Source of the DNA: a filamentous cyanobacterium ESFC-1
GTDB lineage: Bacteria > Cyanobacteriota > Cyanobacteriia > Cyanobacteriales > Spirulinaceae
Length of the DNA: 64,000 bases
Reading direction: 5' to 3'
Assembly (NCBI GenBank): GCA_000380225.1
Contig: KB904821.1
Coordinates: forward strand, 3,977,795 to 4,041,794
Shown in pieces: positions 55,548 through 64,000 of this stretch (position 1 is the stretch's first letter; each line of letters begins with the position of its first letter). The notes under the pieces are model-generated. The model made no database searches, had not been told where the DNA came from, and saw only the letters and a list, made by a program, of their open reading frames with translations. The position numbers and the translations under genes were made by a program.

Positions 55548-56150
55548 TTACGGAGCCACATTTTCGATAACTTTATCAATGAGGCCGTATTCTACAGCTT
55601 CTTCAGCCGACATAAAGTAATCGCGATCGGTATCTTTCTCAATTTTTTCAATGGCTTGGCCGGTTCGTTGAGCCATAATGCCATTCAATTGGTTTTTGAT
55701 CCGCAGGATTTCTTTGGCTTCGATTTCAATATCAGAAGCCTGACGGCGGCCTTGAATGCCACCCAAAGGTTGGTGAATCATAATGCGGGAGTGGGGCAAA
55801 GCCAAACGCTTGCCTTTTGTCCCCGCCCCTAATAAGAAAGCTCCCATCGAGGCGGCTAAACCCACACAGATAGTCACCACTTCTGATTTGATATGCTGCA
55901 TGGTGTCGTAAATCGCCATGCCAGCCGTCACAGAACCGCCCGGAGAGTTGATATAGAGGTAAATAGGCTTGCCGGGGTCTTCAGAGTCGAGATACAGCAT
56001 TACGGCGATAATTTGGTTCGCCAAGCCATCATTGATACCGCGACCGAGGAAAATAATGCGCTCGCGATACAAGCGATTATAAATGTCAATCCAGTCACTA
56101 TAGGGTTGACCGGGAAGGCGGTAGGGAACTTTGGGAACACCAATAGGCAT
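55548..56150 (-). CDS. clpP: ATP-dependent Clp protease proteolytic subunit (ClpP3-like)
   Basis: The 200-residue protein has the catalytic triad S101 ([11 protein letters not shown]), H126 ([10 protein letters not shown]) and D173 (EKDTDRDYF). Together with ClpR it forms the mixed ClpP3/R core used with ClpC in cyanobacteria. It is 57 bases downstream of clpR, on the same transcript. Start [20 protein letters not shown] is at the ATG at 56150. Confidence 0.94.
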   Translation of the reverse strand: MPIGVPKVPYRLPGQPYSDWIDIYNRLYRERIIFLGRGINDGLANQIIAVMLYLDSEDPGKPIYLYINSPGGSVTAGMAIYDTMQHIKSEVVTICVGLAASMGAFLLGAGTKGKRLALPHSRIMIHQPLGGIQGRRQASDIEIEAKEILRIKNQLNGIMAQRTGQAIEKIEKDTDRDYFMSAEEAVEYGLIDKVIENVAP

Positions 56151-56207
56151 AAAGCAATTGTGGGTGAAGGATTAAAAAATTGAAGAACAAAAAACGAGAA
56201 AGTTGGG

Positions 56208-56897
56208 TTAGGAAACCCCTGCGGTTGAGGGCAGTTCTTTGCTACTGTCTAACACACGGTCAATCAAACCGTATTCCAAGGCTTCTTGGGGAGAGAGGTA
56301 GCACATCCGGTCGGTATCTTTAGAGATTTGTTCGACGGTTTTGCTGGTATTTTGAGCAAAAATTTCGAGCATGGCGTGTTTATTGTGCAACACTTCTTTG
56401 GCTCGAATCTGAATGTCAGAGGCTTGACCTTGGGTGCCTTGACGGGGTTGATTGAGAATAATGGTGGCGTTGGGTAGACTAGCCCGACAACCTTTACTCC
56501 CCGCCGACAAAATCATCGCAGCAGTCCCCATGGCTTGACCAATACAGATGGTGTGGATGGGAGGTTTGATGTAGCTCATCGTATCGGAAATGGCAAAGGC
56601 TTCGGTTTCAAAGCCAATGGCTTCACCACCATACCAAGACGTTCCCGTAGAGTTGATGTACATATAAATCGGTTTTTCGGGATCGTCGAATTGTAGGTAC
56701 AGCAGTTGCGCGATGATTAATTCGGTGACATCAATCCCGATCTGGTCTTTGTATTCGTCGGGAGAAATCAAAGGCAGTCCGAGATAAACAATGCGCTCTT
56801 TTAACAACAGTGAAGGTAAGTCGGGTGGCGGAGTTCTATAGGAAGAATCTCCACGGTAGGGCGCTTGTACGGCTTGAATTGGTGCAGAATCCATCAT
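56208..56897 (-). CDS. clpR: Inactive Clp subunit ClpR
   Basis: The 229-residue ClpP paralogue has lost the catalytic triad: the Ser position is G124 (CIGQAMGTAAM) and the His position is N149 (IILNQPRQG). This is the ClpR signature of cyanobacteria and plastids. ClpR is a structural member of the ClpP3/R ring. It precedes clpP by 57 bases, the known gene order. Start ATG at 56897, with a second Met right after it. Confidence 0.95.
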   Translation of the reverse strand: MMDSAPIQAVQAPYRGDSSYRTPPPDLPSLLLKERIVYLGLPLISPDEYKDQIGIDVTELIIAQLLYLQFDDPEKPIYMYINSTGTSWYGGEAIGFETEAFAISDTMSYIKPPIHTICIGQAMGTAAMILSAGSKGCRASLPNATIILNQPRQGTQGQASDIQIRAKEVLHNKHAMLEIFAQNTSKTVEQISKDTDRMCYLSPQEALEYGLIDRVLDSSKELPSTAGVS

Positions 56898-57180
56898 CTA
56901 TACTTGAATTTTCTGGCGGTTTGCAGTATTAGGGCTTTTATTATGGCGGCGTTAAGTTTTTTTTGGCAGTACGGCTTGTGACTCTAGGTGCATCAAACCG
57001 CCCCAATCTTTACCGAGTCGCCGCTACAGCTTACTAGGATTTGCCGAAGAAGGGATTGAGCCTGAGCGTTTTAGACAGACTCGCGATCGCTTGATTTTGA
57101 TTGTAACGTATTCTGTTACATTGCTTCGTAGAACGGCTGAGGGGGGATATCCGCCCTCGGGTTATGGCTTTTCGGGGGGT

Positions 57181-58521
57181 TTAGCTGTCTTTGTCGCCAA
57201 AGTTGGGAATTTTGATGTTGTTGAGTTGATTCAGGGCCCACTTGGCGGTTTCTTGCACTTCTGGGTCGGGGTCGTCGATGGCGAGGTACAGTAGTTTACT
57301 CAGTTTGGCGATTAACTCGTACATCTGGGTAAGGTCGCGAATGGCGTTTTTACGAACTTGGGCGTTTTCGTCTTGTAAGGCGATGGTGAGGGCGCGGTTC
57401 ATGGGTTTGAGGGTGCGCGACCCAATTTGAGCGAGGGCTTCAAGGATTAAGCCCCGTTGTTGGGAGTCGGAGTCGATCAGCAGGCCGATGAGGGGTTGGA
57501 CGGCGCGAGAATCGGCGTGTTGCGCGAGTTCCCAGATGGCTTGGCGGCGTTGGTCGGGCTGCGGGGCTTGTAACTCTTTGATCAGTTCTTCGATCGGGTC
57601 GATTTTGGGCAGTGCTTTTTCAGCAGGTAACGCCAGAGAGGATGAAGCTGGCTGAGGGGCTGAAATAACAGAAATGTCTGTTTCGGGAGGTTCTGGGGGC
57701 TGGGGCGGCTCGATGTGATGATTTTCTGACGGGGATACCTGGGTAACGAGGGAGTTGCTGTTTTGATGATGAGCGGTTTCGGGTTCGGTGACAAATTGAG
57801 GGGGAAGTGGGGGATTTTCGGTAAACCAGGGTTCGGCTAGGTCTTCGTCGGGGTCGTCTTCGGGTTCGGGCAAAGAAGCGGTGGGAGATTCTGTGAGGGC
57901 GAGGGGTTCGGGTTCGGGGGGGTCTTCGCTTTCGGGGTCGTCTTCAGGCAGTTGGGGCGGTTGCATGGCTTTGCTGAACAGACTCAGCAGCACAATCAAG
58001 CCCAGACTGGCGAGGACAAAGGTGGCGATCGCGCCGCCGAGTAAGAGAAAGCGGCGGTTGTTCCCGGTGTCTTCGGGTTCGTCAGTTTCTTCGGATTCGT
58101 CAGTTTCTTCGCTTTCTGCGGTTTCGCTTTCTTCTTGTTGGGCGATCGCGTCGTCGAGTCGTCGGAGGGTAACGCTGCCTGCAATACCGTCCATGGATAA
58201 GTCTTGGCTGTTTTGAAATTTGGCCACGGCGGTTTCGGTTTTTACGCCATAGTCACCGTCGAGTTCTCCTTCAAAAAATCCGAGGGTTTGGAGTTTTTCT
58301 TGCAAAACGATAACCTCCTCGCCTTGGTCGCCAGGTCGCAGGGTTTGGGGGGTTTCAGGTTCCGTTTCGGTTTCGGTTTCCTCTGTGTCAGCTTGGGCGA
58401 TCGCACCAGGGGGCAAAAGGGCTTCACTGGGATTGGCGATGATTCCGACACAACATAAGGAAAATGCCAAGATGAGGGGTTGAAAGTAATCCAACTTAAG
58501 AAGGCAAAGCAGTGAGCGCAT
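57181..58521 (-). CDS. Membrane protein with peptidoglycan-binding and HEAT-repeat domains
   Basis: The 446-residue protein (start MRSLLCLLKLDYFQPLILAF) has a signal-like or anchor segment, then a peptidoglycan-binding domain around residues 60-125 (LRPGDQGEEVIVLQEKLQTL, GDYGVKTETAVAKFQNSQ). A Glu/Ser-rich linker and a clear span (FLLLGGAIATFVLASLGLIV, about 160-180) follow, then a long acidic Pro-rich stretch. The C-terminal HEAT-like repeats include DQRRQAIWELAQHADSRAVQ and PLIGLLIDSDSQQRGLILEA. The protein thus seems to link the cell wall to a cytosolic interaction domain. Codon use at the stops is ordinary. Its function is not known. Confidence 0.78.
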   Translation of the reverse strand: MRSLLCLLKLDYFQPLILAFSLCCVGIIANPSEALLPPGAIAQADTEETETETEPETPQTLRPGDQGEEVIVLQEKLQTLGFFEGELDGDYGVKTETAVAKFQNSQDLSMDGIAGSVTLRRLDDAIAQQEESETAESEETDESEETDEPEDTGNNRRFLLLGGAIATFVLASLGLIVLLSLFSKAMQPPQLPEDDPESEDPPEPEPLALTESPTASLPEPEDDPDEDLAEPWFTENPPLPPQFVTEPETAHHQNSNSLVTQVSPSENHHIEPPQPPEPPETDISVISAPQPASSSLALPAEKALPKIDPIEELIKELQAPQPDQRRQAIWELAQHADSRAVQPLIGLLIDSDSQQRGLILEALAQIGSRTLKPMNRALTIALQDENAQVRKNAIRDLTQMYELIAKLSKLLYLAIDDPDPEVQETAKWALNQLNNIKIPNFGDKDS

Positions 58522-58728
58522 TGTCAAATAAGGGCGTGAGCAAATGGCTGAGGGCAGTAGATACTCGAATGTTGATTTTTGAGTTCAATTCCCCTCGATC
58601 TTACTGCGATCTGGATCGCTATCAGCGCGATCGCGTTTCCGGTTCGCGATCGCGCTAAGGACAAAAGAAGCTCTGACCTCTTCGGGAACTTCGATCGTTT
58701 GATAACATTTCTGCGAGTTTACCAGCCC

Positions 58729-59745
58729 TTATTTTACTGTTCCCGATTCTTTAGGGTTCTGTAACGGCAATGTCCAAGTCCATTCACTCCAGTTGCGCCA
58801 AAACGCGCTAATGCGATCGCGTTGATTGATTAAAAAGATGCTGACTAGGGTTAAGCTTACCCCCAACCATTGCAATCCTGACAAGACTTCTGAAAGTAAC
58901 AGATGACTGAATAGTAAAGCGAAAACTGGGGTCAAAAAGGTTAAGGCAGTAAAGCTGGTGAGGTTTTCTTGGTTCGCAATGTAGAAGAAAATACCGTAGG
59001 CGATCGCGGTGCCGAAAATGGTGGCATAAGCTAAGGCTAACCCATCAGAAGCTGTCAGGCTTTGCCATTGTTGGGTTTCACCGACGACCGAAAAAGCCAG
59101 CAAGGGTAAACCGCCTAAAATCATGTGCCATCCAGTCGCGACGATGGGATCGACATGACGAGCGACATAGCGAATGCTCACGGTTCCGGTGGCCATCGCT
59201 AAAGCGGCTAACAGCATGAATCCCTGACCATTATTGAGTAAATGTTGCCAGTTGCCACTAATTTCGCTGGCATTACCTTGGAAAAAATTAACAATCCAGG
59301 CATCGGGTAATCCAATAAAACTAATGCCTAACACACCCACCAGCAAACCCAACCCACCCCATAAGCCGATCGCTTCTCCGAATAAAAAGCTACATAATAA
59401 GGCGATCGCGATCGGTTGCGAGTCGATCATCACCGATCCTAACCCGGCTCCGGTACGCTCTAGCCCCAAGGCTAAAAATCCTTGAAACATCAAGCCATCC
59501 AGCAGGGCGAATAAGCCAATCCACAGCCAGGCTTTCCCGGTTTTGGGCTGCGGTAGCTTCATGTACATCGCCACCAGGAGAACTAAGACTCCGGCGGGTA
59601 ATAAGCGGATACTGGCAAGAAAGAAGGGACTGGTGTGGGCGATCGCGCCTTTCATCGCGACCATCGCTGTTCCCCACAGGAAAAAGGGCGAAATTAAGAA
59701 AAGAGGAGTCAGCAGAAGGTTGAGTTTTGCGTTTTTAAGTGGCAT
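58729..59745 (-). CDS. EamA/DMT-superfamily permease
   Basis: The 338-residue protein has ten predicted membrane segments in two EamA halves, for example FFLWGTAMVAMKGAIAHTSP near the start and AIAYGIFFYIANQENLTSFT in the second half. Unlike the permease at 4819-6519 it lacks a soluble head and is of normal length. It would export or exchange small metabolites; the substrate is unknown. The ATG at 59745 gives the start MPLKNAKLNLLLTPLF. Confidence 0.88.
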   Translation of the reverse strand: MPLKNAKLNLLLTPLFLISPFFLWGTAMVAMKGAIAHTSPFFLASIRLLPAGVLVLLVAMYMKLPQPKTGKAWLWIGLFALLDGLMFQGFLALGLERTGAGLGSVMIDSQPIAIALLCSFLFGEAIGLWGGLGLLVGVLGISFIGLPDAWIVNFFQGNASEISGNWQHLLNNGQGFMLLAALAMATGTVSIRYVARHVDPIVATGWHMILGGLPLLAFSVVGETQQWQSLTASDGLALAYATIFGTAIAYGIFFYIANQENLTSFTALTFLTPVFALLFSHLLLSEVLSGLQWLGVSLTLVSIFLINQRDRISAFWRNWSEWTWTLPLQNPKESGTVK

Positions 59746-59836
59746 AAAGTTTTGTTAAACGCTGCTTTGATAATTGGATTTGTATATGTACTTTTGTTAA
59801 GCCCATTATAAACATCTTTGTTTCAGTGATCAGCAT

Positions 59837-60113
59837 CTAAGGGGCAGTGGGCAGTAGGGAGTGGGCAGTAGGGGAGGAGTGGGAGGAGTGGGAAGAAATT
59901 AGCAATTACCAATTTTTGGGCAGTAGGCAGTAGGCAATCGGCAATCGGTGTGTAGGGGCGGGGTTTCCCCGCCCAATAACCAACAACCAACAACCAACAA
60001 CCAATAACCAATAACCAACAACCAACAACCAACAACCAATAACCAACAACCAACAACCAACAACCAATAACCAACAACCAATAACCAACAACCAACAACC
60101 AACAACCAATAAC
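59837..60113. repeat. Composite repeat block ending in a heptamer STRR array
   Basis: The 371-base gap before the DUF1818 gene contains GGGCAGTAGGG-type units (59837-59890), GCAATCG heptamers (59932-59947), the palindrome GGGCGGGGTTTCCCCGCCC at 59957-59973 and about twenty CCAACAA/CCAATAA heptamers (59974-60113) that end four bases before the ATG. Confidence 0.93.
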
Positions 60114-60116
60114 GAA

Positions 60117-60488
60117 ATGACCAATAACAAATTACTCAAAACCGGAAAAGGTTGGCGGATGGGCTGGGATGCCGAGGCAGAGCTTTATCAAGGTTTGGTG
60201 GGGGGAGAGGATTGGGCGTTTGAATTGACGGGGGAGGAGTTGCAAGACTTTTGTCGGTTGTTACAGCAGTTAGCCGCAACGATGGAGGAAATGACCGCAG
60301 AATTAATGGACGAAGAACGGATTGCTTGTGAAGCTGAGAGTGACTTACTCTGGCTCGAAGTAGAGGGTTTTCCTACTGCTTATGAGTTGCGTTTGATTTT
60401 GCATTCGGGTCGTCGCTGTGAGGGGAATTGGCCGCCTTCTGTGGTGCCAGAATTGCTGGCTGCGGCGCGATCGCTCAAAGTTTTTTAA
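60117..60488 (+). CDS. DUF1818 protein
   Basis: The 123-residue protein begins MTNNKLLKTGKGWRMGWDAE and has the features of this cyanobacterial family: FELTGEELQDFCRLLQQL, ELMDEERIACEAESDLLWLE and LRLILHSGRRCEGNWPPS. The role is unknown. The leader is a heptamer array without a Shine-Dalgarno sequence (AACGAAATG). The first codons (ATGACCAATAACAAA) themselves look like a variant of the repeat, so the first residues may derive from it. Confidence 0.82.
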   Translation: MTNNKLLKTGKGWRMGWDAEAELYQGLVGGEDWAFELTGEELQDFCRLLQQLAATMEEMTAELMDEERIACEAESDLLWLEVEGFPTAYELRLILHSGRRCEGNWPPSVVPELLAAARSLKVF

Positions 60489-60535
60489 AAAGCTTGCCGT
60501 TTTAGAAAAAGCTGTGCTAAGATTAGAAATCGTTT

Positions 60536-60609
60536 CGGGGCGTAGCGCAGCTTGGTAGCGCACCACTTTGGGGTAGTGGGGGTCGTGGGTTCAAATCCCG
60601 CCGCTCCGA
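60536..60609 (+). tRNA. tRNA-Pro (GGG)
   Basis: The 74-base cloverleaf has acceptor CGGGGCG/CGCTCCG (one G-T pair), D arm GCGCAGCTTGGTAGCGC, anticodon arm CCACT-TTGGGGT-AGTGG with anticodon GGG, T arm GTGGG-TTCAAAT-CCCGC and discriminator A. CCA is not encoded. Confidence 0.96.
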
Positions 60610-60651
60610 TATCTAAAACTCCCTATACAGAAACTATAATTGCGAAAGCAT

Positions 60652-60683
60652 TTAACCCTAGAGATTTCGGTCTCTAGGGTTAA
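60652..60683. terminator. Hairpin between tRNA-Pro and the GH57 gene
   Basis: TTAACCCTAGAGA / TCTCTAGGGTTAA is a perfect 13-bp stem with a six-base loop between two convergent genes. T tracts are weak, so termination is likely but not certain. Confidence 0.65.
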
Positions 60684-60698
60684 TTATTGGGGAGAAGT

Positions 60699-62939
60699 CT
60701 AAGGAATTTGTACGCTCACAAAGCCGGATTCTGGCACATAGCTGCGGAAATTGCCCGCTTCAGCCAGAACCCCCATCAAGTGAATCGGGGAATCGGGTTC
60801 CATGCGTAAATCCCCCCAAGGAATGGCCACTTCTAAACATTGTTTAAAGGCCGCCTGGGCTTGGGTTTGACGGGAATGCCATTGCCACTCCTCCCCGGCT
60901 TCTTCGAGCCAAACGGATTCATTCACCAAGTTGATGCCAAGATGGTGATGATAAAGGTAGTTTAATGGCTCGACTTCGGGAAGTTCTGCCAAAGAAATAG
61001 GGCTGTTTCGCATGGGGCGATCGGGGTAGAACCAGAATAAATGCAGTTCTGAGGGTAAGTCTTTACCGGGGGTGAGTCCGGCTTTGACATCCAAGCGAAA
61101 ATAGAAATTGAGGTGATCGTAGCCGTAGAACAAGCGCTGAATGTCGCTGCTGCGGTGCATCGTGCCTCTTGCGCCGCCGATTTCGATGCGTCCGGCTTTG
61201 TCCCAATCTTGCTCGTCTCCAATGCCGTCGATATAGGGATGGATGAAGCTTTGGGGGGCGCGATCGCTCCGGTCTTGGTGAGATTCGAGGGGATAATCGA
61301 GATCTTCGGGAATCGGCTCGTCAAGGGCGCGATAGAGAGCGCGGACGTGTTCGCGGAATAACTGGTCAAACATGGCATCTTGGTTGGAGCTATGGCCTTC
61401 TCCAAACCACCAACACCAATCAGAACCTTCCGCCGCATAAAGGGCTTCCCAAGCTTCGGGGTTGCTGGCTTCGGTGGCTTCGGGGTGATTGGCTAAAACC
61501 TGACGGGCTTCGGTGAGAATATCCCAAGCGCGATTTTTCACCGGATCGCCAATCCAAGTGGTAAAGCTGCCGTCTACCCAGGAACCACTGTGTAGCTCTT
61601 GAGAGGGGATGTGAGCCGTGGGGGGGAACTGTTCGATGAATTCCGAGACGGTGACGAGTTTGATGTCTTCTCGGTGATTTAAACGACTGTAGAGGGATTC
61701 GAGAAAGGGTAATCCATCTTGGGGATAATATTCCCAACAGTTTTCGCCGTCGAGGGCGATTGTAACGAGCCAGGGTTGTTCGAGGCTTTCGCTGTTTTGC
61801 TGGCGTTGGAGCGATCGCGAAATCGATTCTAAGTGACCAATCAAATCCGTTGCGGCTTGTTTGGGTTCCATTGACCCATAGGTAAAGCCAATCAAATCTG
61901 ATAAGCGGTGATCCCGGAAAACAATGGCTAAGTCGCCGTGGGGAGTATCCAAGCGATAGGGACGATACATCAAGTCTGGGTTGCGGACGGTTCCGGTTTC
62001 GTCTCGGTGGAAAAAGTGCCGCAAACTCCACCCCAACACGGCTTCGTCGGAACATAACCACTGAAAGCCCTGTTCGGCTACATAAGGTAAAATCGCCGGA
62101 CTTACCGATTGTTCGGAAGGCCACAAGCCACGGGGTTCACAGCCCATTCGGTCTTGATAAAAGGCTCTGGCTTTGCCCAGATGTCGGGGGATATCTTCGG
62201 CAAAACTAAAACGATTTTGGGGAAGTGTCATCTGGGGAACCGCCACTTGTCCTGCATCCGTATCCGCCAGTAAGGGCAAAATTGGGTGAGTGTAAGGGGT
62301 GGTGGTCACTTCGATTTGTCCCTTTTCCTGCATTTGGCGGTGTTGGGGGATGATGCGACTCAGAATTTCCCGTTGTTTCTCATAAATGCGTTGGCGATCG
62401 CTCAAACTGAATCCCTGACCTTTTTCAAGCCATTTCGCAATTTCAGGATCGTCCCAAAACAACGGGTCAATCCAAGCTAAGTTATGCCAAGCGAGCAAAT
62501 CGCCGTAATCGTGGGATTGCCAGTTTTGCAAACACCAACCAATCCCTTTATCCTGTCGCTGCTGATATAACTCGTTGTAGCGGGGATGGGGGTCAATCAT
62601 CGTGTGATGATTGCAGTCAAAAAAGTGTTGGAGAACATATTGCTTTTCGTCTGGCGTGAGTTGGTCTTCTGCCGTTAACATCATGGCCAGATAAGGGTCC
62701 ATTGCTGTGCCGTTGATGTAATCTTCGAGTTGCAGAATCAGCGAAGGAACCAAGTTAAAGGTTTGATGGAGATTCGGATATTTTTCGAGGATTAACGCCA
62801 AATCCAGGTAGTCTTTTGTGCCGTGAAGTCGGGCCCAGGGTAAGCGATACTGTCCATACTGGGAGTTTGTCGCTTCGCGGGATTTGTAGAGGGGTTGGTG
62901 TTGATGCCAAATAAAGGCAACATATAACGGATGAGACAT
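60699..62939 (-). CDS. Glycoside hydrolase family 57 enzyme
   Basis: The 746-residue protein has the GH57 motifs HQHQP at 12-16, a nucleophile candidate E276 in GLWPSEQSVS and an acid/base candidate D397 in VTIALDGENCWEYY. A C-terminal region of about 250 residues is of a beta-rich type (SELHLFWFYPDRP, RSYVPESGFVSVQIP). GH57 enzymes are amylases, amylopullulanases, branching enzymes or glucanotransferases acting on alpha-glucans such as glycogen. The specificity is not decided by these motifs. The start is the ATG at 62939. Confidence 0.92.
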   Translation of the reverse strand: MSHPLYVAFIWHQHQPLYKSREATNSQYGQYRLPWARLHGTKDYLDLALILEKYPNLHQTFNLVPSLILQLEDYINGTAMDPYLAMMLTAEDQLTPDEKQYVLQHFFDCNHHTMIDPHPRYNELYQQRQDKGIGWCLQNWQSHDYGDLLAWHNLAWIDPLFWDDPEIAKWLEKGQGFSLSDRQRIYEKQREILSRIIPQHRQMQEKGQIEVTTTPYTHPILPLLADTDAGQVAVPQMTLPQNRFSFAEDIPRHLGKARAFYQDRMGCEPRGLWPSEQSVSPAILPYVAEQGFQWLCSDEAVLGWSLRHFFHRDETGTVRNPDLMYRPYRLDTPHGDLAIVFRDHRLSDLIGFTYGSMEPKQAATDLIGHLESISRSLQRQQNSESLEQPWLVTIALDGENCWEYYPQDGLPFLESLYSRLNHREDIKLVTVSEFIEQFPPTAHIPSQELHSGSWVDGSFTTWIGDPVKNRAWDILTEARQVLANHPEATEASNPEAWEALYAAEGSDWCWWFGEGHSSNQDAMFDQLFREHVRALYRALDEPIPEDLDYPLESHQDRSDRAPQSFIHPYIDGIGDEQDWDKAGRIEIGGARGTMHRSSDIQRLFYGYDHLNFYFRLDVKAGLTPGKDLPSELHLFWFYPDRPMRNSPISLAELPEVEPLNYLYHHHLGINLVNESVWLEEAGEEWQWHSRQTQAQAAFKQCLEVAIPWGDLRMEPDSPIHLMGVLAEAGNFRSYVPESGFVSVQIP

Positions 62940-63392
62940 ACAGTTGTCGAATGAGGTTTTCGGGAGTTGTTAGAGCGCCAAAGGCTCGAATTTACTGGAT
63001 TTTTGGTTTTCCTTGTTTTAATTTAAGCAAATTGTTTTTTGGCTGCTTGATTGAATTGGACAGAATTTATCGCCGCGAGAGGCAGTGGGATAACTTGACG
63101 ATCGAGCCAAAAGTTTAACTTGTCACCAAGGACAAAGGACAAATGACCAATGACTAATCGTGACAAGTTAAGCCTAAAGGCAAGATGTCAAAAAAAACTC
63201 AAACCCCCGTGTCGGGGAACAGGCCTCCTCGCGCAATCTCAACTTTCGGGAAATTACGATTTGGTACTGAAATCGTGTCGCTGAAACGTAAACTTGGGCC
63301 GGGTTTCCCCGCCCCTACGCAAGTCTTGACAAAATGGCGATCAGTTTAACTTGTCACCAAGGACAAAGGACAAATGACCAATGACTAACCAT
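62940..63392. repeat. Gene-free gap with a 45-bp direct repeat
   Basis: The gap between the GH57 start and the pflB end holds two identical 45-base stretches starting GTTTAACTTGTCACCAAGG (63113-63157 and 63344-63388). Each contains ACAAAGGACAAATGACCAAT units related to the second heptamer family. A GGGTTTCCCCGCCC motif is at 63300. The GH57 promoter must lie near 62950-63060; I cannot fix it. Confidence 0.75.
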
Positions 63393-63415
63393 AAAAAAGC
63401 CCGCAAAAAGCGGGC
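63393..63415 (-). terminator. Terminator of pflB
   Basis: On the minus strand GCCCGC-TTTTT-GCGGGC is followed by six T, about 35 bases beyond the pflB stop. Confidence 0.9.
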
Positions 63416-63450
63416 AATGTAAGGAGTTTATTTTGGCAAGATGTGAAAGA

Positions 63451-64000
63451 CTAAATCCGTTCGTGGAAGGTGCGGTTAATCACATCAAGTTGTTGTTCGC
63501 GGGTGAGTTTGACGAAGTTCACCGCATAACCGGAAACCCGAATGGTCAACTGAGGATATTCTTCGGGATGATCCATCGCATCGAGGAGGGTGTCGCGGTT
63601 GAGGACGTTAACGTTGATGTGATGTCCGGTGTCGTGGAAGTAACCGTCGAGTACGCCGACTAGGTTTTTGATCTTGGCATCTTCGGTTTTACCTAACGCA
63701 TTGGGGACGATGGAGAAGGTGTAGGAAATGCCGTCTTGGGCGTGTTCGTAAGGTAATTTTGCCACAGAAGCACAAGCCGCGATCGCGCCTTTGGTGTCCC
63801 GTCCGTGCATCGGGTTTGCGCCAGGGGCAAAGGGTTCGCCTGCTTTACGACCATCAGGGGTGCTGCCGGTTTTCTTACCGTACACCACATTTGAGGTGAT
63901 GGTGAGGATCGATTGCGTGGGAGTGGCATCCCGGTAGGTTTTGTTTTGGCGCACTTTGTCCATAAAGGACTTGACGAGATCGGCAGCAATGGTATCTACG
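63451..64000 (-). CDS. pflB: Formate C-acetyltransferase (pyruvate formate-lyase), C-terminal part
   Basis: The frame is open to the window edge and gives about 182 C-terminal residues. They include [38 protein letters not shown] and, near the end, [18 protein letters not shown] with the glycine radical site (G in SGY, codon 63529-63531). This is the C terminus of the anaerobic enzyme that makes acetyl-CoA and formate from pyruvate. PflB is found in only some cyanobacteria and implies a fermentative mode. The active-site Cys pair and the N-terminal part lie outside. An ATG at 63963 is internal, since the frame continues upstream ([11 protein letters not shown]). Confidence 0.93.
   Translation of the reverse strand, partial: VDTIAADLVKSFMDKVRQNKTYRDATPTQSILTITSNVVYGKKTGSTPDGRKAGEPFAPGANPMHGRDTKGAIAACASVAKLPYEHAQDGISYTFSIVPNALGKTEDAKIKNLVGVLDGYFHDTGHHINVNVLNRDTLLDAMDHPEEYPQLTIRVSGYAVNFVKLTREQQLDVINRTFHERI

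Overview
The window comes from a cyanobacterium, most likely a filamentous one. It carries psbB (CP47), psbT, the cyanobacterial NDH-1 subunit ndhM and a clpR-clpP pair. The octamer GCGATCGC (HIP1) is very common, and there are many heptamer tandem arrays (STRR) of CCAACAA/CCAATAA of the kind known from filamentous cyanobacteria. I cannot assign a species from sequence alone.

Layout. 1-8 kb: partial hisZ, a J-domain/TPR protein, an IS200/IS605-like end remnant, an inositol-phosphatase gene, an overlapping ferredoxin/lipoprotein-nuclease pair, tRNA-Ser, an EamA permease with a long coiled-coil head, and a PiT phosphate transporter. 8-13 kb: a small conserved gene, then psbB-psbT-nrdR-rpsA, each unit followed by a hairpin. 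13-16.4 kb: HAD phosphatase, aroE, an AbrB/Doc toxin-antitoxin pair, nanE. 16.4-32.1 kb: a complete type I-D CRISPR-Cas locus. A divergent RHH-WYL regulator faces cas3, followed by a lone MNT nucleotidyltransferase, cas10d, csc2, csc1, an unknown 84-residue gene, cas6, cas4, cas1, cas2, a leader and a 45-repeat array with 44 spacers. 32-42 kb: tRNA-Val, a DUF2227 protein, mazG, mntP behind a MITE, an Uma2 gene, a 3 x 104 bp tandem repeat, a 52-residue protein, CIRCE-groEL, a PP2C phosphatase, ndhM and a small membrane protein. 42-64 kb: GAF histidine kinase, ABC1 kinase, M50 protease, DUF1997, SDR, GH104 lysozyme-like protein, a GAF-only protein, alanine dehydrogenase, an FHA protein, clpP and clpR, a PGBD-HEAT membrane protein, an EamA permease, a DUF1818 protein, tRNA-Pro, a GH57 enzyme and the 3' end of pyruvate formate-lyase.

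The most unusual material is in two places. The I-D operon holds two non-canonical genes, an MNT-fold protein without an adjacent HEPN partner and an 84-residue unknown. One spacer ends in a 12-base antisense copy of the repeat 3' end, so its crRNA could pair with crRNA handles. Elsewhere the window is dense in small repeats that sit in functional positions. G-poor heptamer arrays run into the start codons of three genes, a MITE lies 8 bases from the mntP start, and palindromic elements are inserted in frame in an antitoxin and in a GAF protein. A structured RNA candidate is associated with IS605-type right ends.
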